From positions 310,001 through 374,000 of the forward strand of contig NZ_JAFFZE010000004.1 of NCBI RefSeq assembly GCF_025165815.1: a DNA stretch of 64,000 bases. Direction: 5' to 3'. The position numbers and the translations under genes were made by a program. The notes beneath the pieces were generated by a model that was given only the letters and a program-made list of their open reading frames with translations, made no database searches and was not told where the DNA came from. Shown here one piece after another: positions 32,260 through 40,519 of this stretch. The stretch comes from Actinophytocola gossypii. GTDB taxonomy: Bacteria; Actinomycetota; Actinomycetes; Mycobacteriales; Pseudonocardiaceae. Each line of letters begins with the position of its first letter. Position 1 is the stretch's first letter.

Positions 32260-32711
32260 CGGCCCGCCTCCGTTCGCGCTCGTTCTCGCGGTGGTACCCG
32301 CCCTGCGGCGTCTGACACCCGAACCCGAGATCGCCGTCGGTCCGTCGCACGCCCGGCCAGGATCACCGTGGCACTCCTACGGAGCGCATCCGGTTGTCCA
32401 CAGTGGCCCTTCCGGGGGAGGTTCCGCGCTCGATGGGGCGCCAATGTTGATCACGTTCGGTTGGCATGCCGTGACGGTTCGTAGCCCGATCGTCGGAATC
32501 CCGGTTCCTGTCGCGTCTCCCGGCCGTGTTCACGCAGCGCTGCCACGCGCTAGGCCGTTAGAGTGATTCCCGCAACCGGCGGTCGGGCGTGCCACAAGCG
32601 CGCCGAGCACGCCGGCCCCACGCCGCCCTACGCCGGGCCTCTCGCGTATTCCGCTCAGCGACGACTTTTCACCCACCGCCGGCTTTCCTCGACGCGTGAC
32701 CAGGAGGCATC
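32260..32711. other. 452-bp intergenic region upstream of the YVTN protein gene
   Basis: No coding region with family support was found; overlapping ORFs here are low-quality extensions of neighbours. The segment near 32550-32570 (TTAGAGT with AT-richer flanks) could hold a -10 element for the rightward secreted protein gene, but no convincing -35 was found. A TTGATCACG...GGCATGCC stretch at about 32440-32470 is the least GC-rich part. No repeat, RNA gene or strong hairpin is apparent. Confidence 0.3.
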
Positions 32712-33728
32712 GTGGCCAGCTCGCTGATCAGGCCCACCACCCACTGCCGGTGGGCCTCCCTGAGATACGGCACCCGACTGGGGGTCCTCACACTGGTCGT
32801 CCTGCTCGCCGTGTCCCTCGCCCCGCAACGGCCGGCGGCGGCGCCGTATCCGCCGATGGTGCAGGTGTTCGTGGCAAACACGGGCTCGGACAGCGTCAGC
32901 GTGTACGACACCCGGCTGTCGGAGGTGATCGCCACGGTCCCGGTCGGCGACTCTCCCGTCGGCGCCGGCGCGGTGCCCGGTGGCGGCGAGGTCTACGTGA
33001 CCAACGAACGCGCCGGCACCGTGTCGGCCATCGACACGCGGACGCACCGGGTCGTCGCCACCGTTCCGGTCGGCGCCAACCCGTTCGGCGTCGACGCCAC
33101 GACCACCCACGCCTACGTCACCAACTTCGGTTCCGACACCGTGACCGTGATCGACGTCGAGCAGCACGAGCCGGTGCGGACGATCCCAGTTGGACGCTTC
33201 CCGCACACCCCGGCGGTCAGCCCGGACGGCTCCCGCGTCTACGTCAGCAACAACGGCTCCGGAACGGTCAGCGTCATCGACACCCGCGCGCAGGAGGTGG
33301 TCGGCACCATCCGCGTCGGTCGCTACCCGGCCGGCCTCGAGGTCGACCCGAGGGGCCGGCGGCTCTACGTGGCCAACACCGGCGCCGACTCGGTCACCGT
33401 CGTCAACCTCACCACCGGCAGGCCGACCGAGACCGTCCCGGTCGGCGAGGCTCCGATGGCCGTGGCGGTCACCGCCGACGCGCAGGTCCACGTGACCAAC
33501 GCGGGCTCCGACACGGTCACGGTGATCGGCGGGACCACCGTGTCCCCGCTGGCCACGATCGCGGTGGGTGCCCAGCCGGAGGGGGTGGCCGTCGCCCCGG
33601 ACGACAGCTTCGTCTACGTCACCAACAGCGCGGCGGACTCGATGTCGGTCGTCGACCCGCGAACCCACCGGACAGTCGCCACGGTCCCGGTCGGCCACCA
33701 GCCGGAAGGCGTCGCCGTGACGCCCTGA
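32712..33728 (+). CDS. Secreted YVTN-family beta-propeller protein
   Basis: 338 residues. An N-terminal signal sequence (residues about 20-44, LGVLTLVVLLAVSLAPQRPAAA) is followed by seven or so repeats of about 42 residues with the pattern YVTN...G(S/A)DTVTVID...VVATVPVG..P.GVA, giving a beta-propeller surface. Repeats are marked by FVANTGSDSVSVYD, YVTNERAGTVSAID, YVTNFGSDTVTVID, YVSNNGSGTVSVID, YVANTGADSVTVVN, HVTNAGSDTVTVIG and YVTNSAADSMSVVD. The GTG start has AGGAGG upstream. Such propellers bind surface ligands or other proteins; no catalytic site is visible. A strong terminator hairpin follows. Confidence 0.85.
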   Translation: MASSLIRPTTHCRWASLRYGTRLGVLTLVVLLAVSLAPQRPAAAPYPPMVQVFVANTGSDSVSVYDTRLSEVIATVPVGDSPVGAGAVPGGGEVYVTNERAGTVSAIDTRTHRVVATVPVGANPFGVDATTTHAYVTNFGSDTVTVIDVEQHEPVRTIPVGRFPHTPAVSPDGSRVYVSNNGSGTVSVIDTRAQEVVGTIRVGRYPAGLEVDPRGRRLYVANTGADSVTVVNLTTGRPTETVPVGEAPMAVAVTADAQVHVTNAGSDTVTVIGGTTVSPLATIAVGAQPEGVAVAPDDSFVYVTNSAADSMSVVDPRTHRTVATVPVGHQPEGVAVTP

Positions 33729-33729
33729 C

Positions 33730-33765
33730 GGGACGCCGCCACCGGGATCCTCCCGGCGGCGTCCC
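33730..33765 (+). terminator. Hairpin terminator after the beta-propeller gene
   Basis: Perfect 11-bp stem GGGACGCCGCC (33730-33740) / GGCGGCGTCCC (33755-33765) with a 14-base loop, starting right after the stop codon and before the convergent lactonase gene, so it may serve both. Confidence 0.75.
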
Positions 33766-33805
33766 TCGGGGTCCGGAGGACACCGCGCGGTGCGCGCACG
33801 TGCGG

Positions 33806-34663
33806 TCAGGCAGCCGGTACCCGCACTGCCGCGGCCTCGACCCGTGCGGTTCCCTCGTAGTCGTTCGACATCCGTTCGAGCGTGGTGTCCGCGGCGATGA
33901 CGTAGAGGGTCCGCCGGTCGGCGCCACCGAGAGCGCAGGCGATGGCCAGCTGCCCGTCGGTGGCCACCCGGACCCGGTCGGTGACCTCGCCGCCGTCGAT
34001 CACCCGGCGCACTTCCCCGAGGAAGGGACACGCGACCCAGACCGCCCCTTCGGCATCGACGCACAGTCCGTCCACGACCTCCTCGGAGCTCTCGAACTGG
34101 GCGAAGACCCGCTGGTTGGACAGTTCGCCCCGCTCGTCCACGTCGAACGCCGTCAGCCGTTGCGCGAAGGACTCGGCCACGACAAGGGTCTTTCCGTCCG
34201 ACGTGAGTTGCACGCCGTTGGGGCACAGCAGGTCCTTGCCCGCGGTCCGGACGGTGCCGTCCGGGTCGACGACGACGAGGTGACTGCCTTTCGCCTCGCC
34301 GCCCCCGAACAGGTCGTAGCCGATCTGTCCGACGTAGGCGCGCCCCTGCGGGTCCACCCACATGTCGTTGGCGGCGAACGCCAGCTCGCTCATGTCCGCC
34401 ACCACCTCCGTGTCACCGGACGGTGTGATCCGCCGCAGGCAGCAGTCATCCTGCGTGACGACGAGGGCAGTGCCGTCCGAAGTGAATCCGAGGCCCGAGG
34501 GGTGCTTGTGCACGGTGGCCGCGACCGCGAGCTCCCCGTCCGTCCCCATGCGGTACACCGTTCCGCGGGGGATGTCGGAGAACCACAGCTCGTCGTCGTG
34601 CCACCGGATTCCCTCGAGGTACTGGAAGCCGTCGCGAACCACCTCGGCAGTGCTGATCGCCAT
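33806..34663 (-). CDS. SMP-30/gluconolactonase family lactonase
   Basis: 285 residues forming the six-bladed SMP-30 propeller. The divalent-metal ligands are visible as the Glu of YLEGIRWH, Asn of LLCPNGVQL and Asp of EEVVDGLCVD. Enzymes of this family hydrolyse sugar or other lactones. I start at ATG 34663, with AAGGG upstream, because homology begins right there (VRDGFQYLEGIRWHDDELWFSDIPRG); the ORF runs open to 34843 without support. It is divergent from the beta-oxidation-like operon and may hydrolyse a lactone intermediate of that pathway, which is inference. Confidence 0.85.
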   Translation of the reverse strand: MAISTAEVVRDGFQYLEGIRWHDDELWFSDIPRGTVYRMGTDGELAVAATVHKHPSGLGFTSDGTALVVTQDDCCLRRITPSGDTEVVADMSELAFAANDMWVDPQGRAYVGQIGYDLFGGGEAKGSHLVVVDPDGTVRTAGKDLLCPNGVQLTSDGKTLVVAESFAQRLTAFDVDERGELSNQRVFAQFESSEEVVDGLCVDAEGAVWVACPFLGEVRRVIDGGEVTDRVRVATDGQLAIACALGGADRRTLYVIAADTTLERMSNDYEGTARVEAAAVRVPAA

Positions 34664-34726
34664 CTCGTACGCCCTTCGCATCGACACCGTCGCTGACCGG
34701 CGGTTCGGTGTGACCGTCGTTACAGC

Positions 34727-34755
34727 TTTACCGATAAGTGAATCATCGATAGGGT
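34727..34755 (+). promoter_or_regulatory. Putative promoter of the thiolase operon
   Basis: TTTACC (34727-34732) and TAGGGT (34750-34755) are separated by 17 bases in the AT-richest part of the divergent spacer, about 54 bases before the GTG at 34809. The spacer contains CGAT...ATCG half-sites that could be read by the TetR-type protein encoded at the operon end. Assignment is by inspection only. Confidence 0.4.
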
Positions 34756-34808
34756 GCATTGGCAAGCGACGATGGTTCGGTGAGGCGTCGGGACAACGGA
34801 GGTTGTTG

Positions 34809-35999
34809 GTGGACGGGCACGCAAGGGTCGCCGGGGTGGGCATGGCCCCCTTCGAAACTCCCAGTAGGAGCGAGAGCTATGACGTACTGGCCGAGCTTGC
34901 GGTGTTGGCAGCACTCTCCGACGCCGGTCTGGACTACTCGGCGATCCAGCAGGTGTACGCCGGCTATGTGTATGGCGATTCGACATCGGGCCAAAAGGTT
35001 GCGTACCGGGTCGGGATGACTGGTGTGCCCGTGGTGAACGTGAACAACAACTGTTCCAGCGGTTCGTCCGCCCTCTGGCTCGCTCGGCAGGCAGTGGAAG
35101 GCGGCGCGGCCCAGTGCGTGCTGGCCGTCGGCTTCGAGCAGATGCGGCGCGGCGCGCTCACCGCGCAGTGGGACGACCGCCCGTCGCCGTTCGACCGGTT
35201 CGACGAGACCGCGCGGGCGGCGCAGGGCGAGGTCGACGCCGCCGTTCCGATGGCCGCCCGGTTCTTCGGCGGCGCCGGTGCGGACTACGCGCGGCGGTAC
35301 GGGACCAAACCGGAGACCTTCGCCGCGATCTCGGTGAAGGCGCGCAAACACGCGGCGAACAACCCCTACGCGGTGTTCCGGGAACAGCTGACGGTCGCCG
35401 AGGTGCTGGACTCGCCGTCGATCTTCGGCCCGCTAACCCGGCTGCAGTGCTGCCCGCCGACGTGTGGTGCCGCCGCCGCGATCCTCTGCACGCCGGAGTT
35501 CGCCAGGAAGCACGGTCTCTCCGGCGGGGTGGAGATCGCGGCACAGGCGATGACCACCGACCGGCCCGGCACCTTCGACAGCGACGACCTGACCAAGCTG
35601 GTGGGGTACGACCTGACGGTGGACGCCGCCACGCAGGTGTACGAGGCCGCGGGGATCGGCCCGGAGGACGTTCCGGTGGTCGAGTTGCACGACTGCTTCA
35701 CCACCAACGAGTTGCTCACCTACGAGGCGCTGGGGCTGACCCCGGAGGGCACGGGCGAGAAGTTCGTGCTCGACGGCGACAACACCTACGGCGGAACGGT
35801 GGTGACGAACCCGTCCGGGGGGCTGCTCTCCAAGGGGCATCCACTGGGAGCGACCGGGCTCGCGCAGTGCGCCGAGCTGGTGTGGCAGTTGCGCGGCCGG
35901 GCCGGGGCACGCCAGGTCGAGGGCGCCGAGATCGCGCTGCAGCACAACCTCGGCCTCGGTGGCGCCTGCGTGGTGTCGCTGTACCGGAAGGTGCGTTGA
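34809..35999 (+). CDS. Thiolase-like protein, SCPx/lipid-transfer type
   Basis: 396 residues of the SCP-2 thiolase branch. The catalytic Cys is in VNNNCSSGSSALWLARQ, the His in GGLLSKGHPLGATG and the last Cys in LGLGGACVVSLY; the conserved ELHDCFTTNELLTYEALGL replaces the NEAF motif, as is normal in this branch. I start at GTG 34809 with GGAGG 6 bases upstream, rather than 34362. Such enzymes cleave bulky or branched 3-ketoacyl-CoAs, for example sterol side-chain intermediates. It heads a six-gene set of beta-oxidation-like functions. Confidence 0.9.
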   Translation: MDGHARVAGVGMAPFETPSRSESYDVLAELAVLAALSDAGLDYSAIQQVYAGYVYGDSTSGQKVAYRVGMTGVPVVNVNNNCSSGSSALWLARQAVEGGAAQCVLAVGFEQMRRGALTAQWDDRPSPFDRFDETARAAQGEVDAAVPMAARFFGGAGADYARRYGTKPETFAAISVKARKHAANNPYAVFREQLTVAEVLDSPSIFGPLTRLQCCPPTCGAAAAILCTPEFARKHGLSGGVEIAAQAMTTDRPGTFDSDDLTKLVGYDLTVDAATQVYEAAGIGPEDVPVVELHDCFTTNELLTYEALGLTPEGTGEKFVLDGDNTYGGTVVTNPSGGLLSKGHPLGATGLAQCAELVWQLRGRAGARQVEGAEIALQHNLGLGGACVVSLYRKVR

Positions 36000-36000
36000 C

Positions 36001-36459
36001 ATGGCGATCGACACCGCGGCGATCGGACGGCGGCTGCCGGAGGTGACCGTCGACATCGAGCGCGGCAGGCTCCGGTTGTTCGCGAAGGCGATCGGCGAGA
36101 CCGACCCGGTGTATGTGGACCTCGACGCCGCCCGGGCCGCCGGTCACCCGGACCTCCCGGTGCCGCCGACGTTCTTCTGCGCCCTGGGGCACGAGCAGCC
36201 CGATCCGTTCGGCTGGCTGGACGAACTCGGGGTGGACCTGCGTCAGGTGCTGCACGGGGAGCAGTCGTTCACCTATCACCTGGTGGCGTACGCCGGCGAC
36301 CGGCTGACCGCGCGACCGAGGATCACCGACATCTACGCGAGGAAGGGCGGCGCCCTCGAGTTCGTCGTGCGCGAGACCGCGGTGACCCGCGCGGGCGGAG
36401 AACCCGTCGCCGAGCTCACCGACGTCGTCGTGGTACGCAACCGGGAGGTGACCGCGTGA
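36001..36459 (+). CDS. MaoC-like N-terminal hot-dog dehydratase subunit
   Basis: 152 residues with the FAS1-type dehydratase N-terminal hot-dog fold: RLRLFAKAIGETDPVYVDLDAARAAGHPDLPVPPTFFCALGHEQPDPFGWLDELG and LHGEQSFTYHLVAYAGDRL. It starts one base after the thiolase stop and overlaps the next hot-dog gene as GTGA. Pairs like this form heterodimeric enoyl-CoA hydratases, with the second subunit carrying the catalytic residues. Confidence 0.85.
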   Translation: MAIDTAAIGRRLPEVTVDIERGRLRLFAKAIGETDPVYVDLDAARAAGHPDLPVPPTFFCALGHEQPDPFGWLDELGVDLRQVLHGEQSFTYHLVAYAGDRLTARPRITDIYARKGGALEFVVRETAVTRAGGEPVAELTDVVVVRNREVTA

Positions 36460-36884
36460 CCGCCCCGCGGCACGTCGAGGTGGGCGACGACCTGCCGCCG
36501 CTGCGGCTCCCGCCGATCTCGCGGACCACGCTCGCCCTGTTCGCCGGCGGGTCCGGCGACCACAACCCCATCCACATCGACCTCGATGTCGCCCGCTCGG
36601 CGGGAATGGACGACGTGTTCGCCCAGGGCATGCTCTCGATGGCCTACCTGGGCAGGCTGCTGACCGGTTGGGTCCCGCAGGAACGGATCAGGTCGGTCCA
36701 GGTCCGCTTCCGCGCGATCACCCCCGTGCACGGCCAACCGACCTGCACCGGACGAGTGACCGCGATCGAGCACACGGACCTCCCCGGCGGGCGGGTCGAG
36801 CGCAGAGCCCGGCTCGACCTCGCCGTCACGCTCGCCGACGGCACCACGACCCTGCAGGGCGACGCGGTCGTCGCCCTGCCCTGA
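36456..36884 (+). CDS. MaoC-like hot-dog dehydratase, catalytic subunit
   Basis: 142 residues. The (R)-specific enoyl-CoA hydratase motif is LFAGGSGDHNPIHIDLDVARSAGMDDVFAQGML, with the Asp and His of GDHNPIH as catalytic dyad. RSVQVRFRAITPVHGQPTCTG follows. The GTG at 36456 overlaps the partner gene by 4 bases. It probably hydrates the double bond made by the acyl-CoA dehydrogenase of this operon. Confidence 0.9.
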   Translation: MTAPRHVEVGDDLPPLRLPPISRTTLALFAGGSGDHNPIHIDLDVARSAGMDDVFAQGMLSMAYLGRLLTGWVPQERIRSVQVRFRAITPVHGQPTCTGRVTAIEHTDLPGGRVERRARLDLAVTLADGTTTLQGDAVVALP

Positions 36885-36908
36885 ACCCGCTGGTGAAAGG
36901 AACTCTCC

Positions 36909-37739
36909 GTGGGAAAACTCGACTCGTCCGTCGCCCTCGTCTCCGGGTCCGGCCGCGGTATCGGCAAGGAGATCGCCCGCAAGCTGGCCGCCGAAGGCGC
37001 CCGCGTCGTCGTCAACGATCTCGACCCGGAACCCGCCGGGGAAACCGTGGCGGCCATCGAGGCCGCGGGTGGAACGGCCGTGGCGTGCGTGGGCAGCGTC
37101 ACCGAGGACGGCTTCGGGGAACGGTTCGTGGCCACCGCCGTGGACAACTTCGGCGGTGTCGACATCATCGTCAACAACGCCGGGTACACCTGGGACAACG
37201 TCGTGCAGAAGATGACCGACGAGCAGTGGGACGCCATCCTCGACGTGCACCTCAAGGCGCCGTTCCGGATTCTGCGCGCGGCCCAGCCGGTGATCTCGGC
37301 CGCGGTCAAGGCCGAGCGGGCCGCCGGGAAACCGGTACCGTGCCGCAAGGTGGTCAACATCTCCTCCATAGCGGGGCTGGGCGGTAACGCCGGGCAGGCG
37401 AACTACGCGGCGGCCAAGGCCGGGGTCACCGGGCTCACCAAGACCCTGGCGAAGGAGTGGGGACGGTACAACGTCACCGTCAACACGGTCGCTTTCGGAC
37501 TGATCCACACCAGGCTGACCGACACTCCGGCCGGCGGTGACGGAAAGATCGACATTCAGGGCAGGCAGATCAGTGTCGGGGTGAATCCGGACCTGCTCGG
37601 CCAGATGGAGCGGATGATCCCGCTGGGGCGGGGCGGTACACCGGAAGAGGCCGCCGGTGCGGTCTACCTGCTGTGCACGCCGGAGTCCGACTACGTCAGC
37701 GCGCAGACACTGGTGTGCGGCGGCGGGTTCATGGTCTAG
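36909..37739 (+). CDS. SDR family 3-hydroxyacyl-CoA dehydrogenase-like protein
   Basis: 276 residues with an intact classical SDR site: GSGRGIGKE cofactor loop, NNAG, NISSIAG (catalytic Ser) and NYAAAKAG (Tyr-x3-Lys). An insertion with VISAAVKAERAAGKPVPCRK precedes the active site, as in 3-hydroxyacyl-CoA dehydrogenases of steroid and multifunctional type. The GTG start follows a GAAAGGA ribosome site. In the operon it would oxidise the 3-hydroxyacyl-CoA made by the hot-dog pair, feeding the SCPx-type thiolase. Confidence 0.9.
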   Translation: MGKLDSSVALVSGSGRGIGKEIARKLAAEGARVVVNDLDPEPAGETVAAIEAAGGTAVACVGSVTEDGFGERFVATAVDNFGGVDIIVNNAGYTWDNVVQKMTDEQWDAILDVHLKAPFRILRAAQPVISAAVKAERAAGKPVPCRKVVNISSIAGLGGNAGQANYAAAKAGVTGLTKTLAKEWGRYNVTVNTVAFGLIHTRLTDTPAGGDGKIDIQGRQISVGVNPDLLGQMERMIPLGRGGTPEEAAGAVYLLCTPESDYVSAQTLVCGGGFMV

Positions 37740-37764
37740 CTGCGACTGTTGGAGAGGAGGCAGC

Positions 37765-38928
37765 GTGGACTCGGACATCAGGCGATCCCGTCGGGCCGAC
37801 TGGCTGACCGACGACCTCGTGCCGGTGCGGGAGCTGGCCCGAACCTTCTGCGAGAAGGAGCTCGCGCCGAACCTCGACCGGTGGCGGCAGCAGCACCACG
37901 TCGACCGCGAGCTGTGGACCAAGGCCGGTGAGGTGGGGCTGCTCTGCCTGTCGATCCCGGAGGAGTACGGCGGCGGTGGCGGGAGCTACGCCCACGACGT
38001 CGTACTGCTGGAGGAGCAGACGCGGGTGGGCGACAACGCGGGAAACATCGCCGTGCACAACGTGGTGGCCGCCCACTACCTGCTGGCCCACGGCACGCAG
38101 GAGCAGAAGACGGCCTGGCTGCCGCGGATGGCGTCGGGCGAGGTGGTCGCGGCGATCGCCATGACAGAACCCGGTACCGGCTCCGATCTGCGGGCCGTGC
38201 GCACCCGGGCGGTCCGGGACGGTGACGAGTACGTGATCAACGGCGCGAAGACGTTCATCTCCAACGGGGCGTTGGCCGATCTGGTGATCGTCGTCGCGAG
38301 AACCGGCGCCGGCACGGGAGGGTCGGAGAACATCTCGCTGGTCCTGGTGGAGGCCGAGCGGGCGGGCTTCCGCCGAGGGCGCGTTCTGGACAAGATCGGG
38401 CAGAACGCCCAGGACACCTCGGAGCTGGCGTTCGAGGACGTGCGCGTGCCGGTGACCAACCTGCTGGGCACGACCGAAGGCCAGGGCTTCCAGCAGCTCA
38501 TGCGCCAACTGCCGCGGGAGCGGCTGACCATCGCGGTGACCGCGGCGGTGGCGATCGAGACCGCGCTGGAGCACACCGTGCGGTACACCAGGAGCCGCAG
38601 CGCGTTCGGCCGGCCCGTGTTCGACTTCCAGAACACCAGGTTCCGCCTGGCCGAGGTGGCGACGGTGGCCCGGGTGGTGCGCACCTTCGTGGACGACTGC
38701 GTGGATCGTCACCTGCGCGGCGAGCTGGACGCGCCGACCGCGGCGATGGCGAAGTGGTGGACCACCGACCGCGCGATGGACGCGATCGACGAGTGCCTGC
38801 AACTGCACGGCGGCTACGGCTACATGACCGAGTACCCGATCGCGCGGCTGTGGGCCGACCAGCGCGTGCAGAAGATCTACGGCGGTACCAACGAAATCAT
38901 GAAGGAAGTCATCTCCCGGGTTCTTTGA
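37765..38928 (+). CDS. Acyl-CoA dehydrogenase (LCAD/IVD-type catalytic Glu)
   Basis: 387 residues. The beta-domain signature is IAMTEPGTGSDLRAV and TFISNG. The C-terminal motif reads IYGGTNEIMKEVI, so the medium-chain Glu position is Gly; the base is instead expected at the Glu of LPRERLTIA, as in long-chain and isovaleryl-CoA dehydrogenases. This differs from the acyl-CoA dehydrogenase at 19.7 kb and points to long or branched substrates. GTG 37765 has GAGGAGG upstream. It starts 25 bases after the SDR gene. Confidence 0.9.
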   Translation: MDSDIRRSRRADWLTDDLVPVRELARTFCEKELAPNLDRWRQQHHVDRELWTKAGEVGLLCLSIPEEYGGGGGSYAHDVVLLEEQTRVGDNAGNIAVHNVVAAHYLLAHGTQEQKTAWLPRMASGEVVAAIAMTEPGTGSDLRAVRTRAVRDGDEYVINGAKTFISNGALADLVIVVARTGAGTGGSENISLVLVEAERAGFRRGRVLDKIGQNAQDTSELAFEDVRVPVTNLLGTTEGQGFQQLMRQLPRERLTIAVTAAVAIETALEHTVRYTRSRSAFGRPVFDFQNTRFRLAEVATVARVVRTFVDDCVDRHLRGELDAPTAAMAKWWTTDRAMDAIDECLQLHGGYGYMTEYPIARLWADQRVQKIYGGTNEIMKEVISRVL

Positions 38929-38946
38929 GGAGCAGAGGAGCTACTC

Positions 38947-40494
38947 ATGTACCTCACCCAGACCCTGCACCGCGCGTTGCAACAGGATCCCCGGCGTGAA
39001 CTGACCGTCACCGGCGACCGGGTCCGGACGGTCGCCGAGTCGATCGATCGCGTCTCCCGGCTGGCCGGCGGCCTGCGTGAGCTCGGGGTCGGCCGGGGCG
39101 ACCGGGTCGGCATGCTCAGCCTGAACTCGGATCGCTACCACGAATACCTGCTCGCGGTCCCGTGGGCGGATGCCGTGGTGCATCCGGTGAACACCCGGTG
39201 GAGTGCGGCCGAAGCCGCCTACGCGCTCGACGAGTCCGGTACCGAGATCCTGCTCGTCGACGACACGTTCGCCCCCCTCGCGGGCGACATCCGCGGGAGA
39301 TGCCCGGGACTTCGCACCCTGGTGTTCTGCGGGGACGGGCCGTGCCCGGACGGCGCGGTCGGCTACGAGGAACTCATCGCCGGGAGCGACCCGATCCCGG
39401 ATGCGCGGCGCGGCGGTGACGAGATGTTCGGGCTGTTCTACACCGGTGGTACGACCGGCACTCCCCGCGGGGTGATGCTCAGCCACGACAGCCTGATGCT
39501 GTCGGCTCTCGGCTGCCAGGCCAGTGGGGCCTTCATCAGCCGGGACGGCCGGCTGCTGCACGTCGCGCCGATGTTCCACCTCGCGGACATCGCGATCTGG
39601 ACCTGCGGCTTGCTGGCGGGCAGTGCACACGTCACGCTGTCCGGGTTCACCCCGGAGGGCACGCTCGACGAGATCGTCGCGCGTGGTGTGACCGACGTGC
39701 TGCTGGTCCCGACGATGATCCAGTTGATGGTGGACCACCCGAACGCGGCCAGCGCCGACCTCAGCGGCGTCCGCCGGGTGCTCTACGGCACGTCACCGAT
39801 CTCCGAGTCACTGCTGGCGCGCGCGGTGGAGCGCTTCTCCGGGGCCGGCTTCACCCAGGCCTACGGCATGACCGAGCTCGCGCCGGTGGCGACCATCCTC
39901 GAACCCGCCGACCACGAGGTTCCGGCACTGCGCAGGTCGGCGGGCCGCGCGGCGCCCCATGCCGAGGTACGCGTCGTCGGTCCCGACGACGTGGAGCTGC
40001 CGCGCGGCACGGTCGGCGAGATCGTGGTGCGCGGCGACAACGTGATGCTCGGCTACTGGCAGCGCGAGCAGGAGACCGAGACCGCGCTGCGCGGCGGATG
40101 GATGCACACCGGCGACGGCGGGTACATGGACGAGAACGGCTACGTGTTCGTCGTGGACCGGATGAAGGACATGATCATCAGCGGGGGTGAGAACGTCTAC
40201 TCGGTCGAGGTGGAGAACGTGGTCGCGCGGCATCCCGCTGTCGCCGGGTGCGCGGTGATCGGCGTTCCCGACCAGCGGTGGGGCGAGCGGGTGCACGCCG
40301 TGGTGGTCCTGTTGCCCGGCCACGAGCTGACCGAGGCCGAGCTGCGGGACTTCTGCAGGGAGGACATCGCGGGCTACAAGTGTCCGCGCAGTGTGGAGTT
40401 CGTCGACCAGCTCCCGCTGTCCGGCACCGGCAAGATCCTCAAAAGGGAGCTCCGTAGGCGGTACTGGCCGGACGGTGAGCGCCAGGTACGGTGA
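38947..40494 (+). CDS. AMP-dependent acyl-CoA synthetase
   Basis: 515 residues of the ANL superfamily. The phosphate loop is FYTGGTTGTPRGVML, the A5 motif is QAYGMTELAP, A7/A8 are GGWMHTGDGGYMDENGYVFVVDRMKDMIISGGENVYSVEVE, and the A10 lysine is in LPLSGTGKILKREL. It adenylates a carboxylic acid and forms its CoA thioester. It is probably the activating step of the operon. Length and motifs match medium/long-chain or aromatic acid CoA ligases; the acid is not predictable. Confidence 0.95.
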   Translation: MYLTQTLHRALQQDPRRELTVTGDRVRTVAESIDRVSRLAGGLRELGVGRGDRVGMLSLNSDRYHEYLLAVPWADAVVHPVNTRWSAAEAAYALDESGTEILLVDDTFAPLAGDIRGRCPGLRTLVFCGDGPCPDGAVGYEELIAGSDPIPDARRGGDEMFGLFYTGGTTGTPRGVMLSHDSLMLSALGCQASGAFISRDGRLLHVAPMFHLADIAIWTCGLLAGSAHVTLSGFTPEGTLDEIVARGVTDVLLVPTMIQLMVDHPNAASADLSGVRRVLYGTSPISESLLARAVERFSGAGFTQAYGMTELAPVATILEPADHEVPALRRSAGRAAPHAEVRVVGPDDVELPRGTVGEIVVRGDNVMLGYWQREQETETALRGGWMHTGDGGYMDENGYVFVVDRMKDMIISGGENVYSVEVENVVARHPAVAGCAVIGVPDQRWGERVHAVVVLLPGHELTEAELRDFCREDIAGYKCPRSVEFVDQLPLSGTGKILKRELRRRYWPDGERQVR

Positions 40495-40519
40495 CTCGGT
40501 CGGGTTGCGGGAGGTGCCG

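Noticed and set aside
34362-34808. N-terminal extension of the SCPx-type thiolase
   Set aside because: It overlaps the divergent lactonase gene; GTG 34809 has GGAGG at good spacing and homology begins there.
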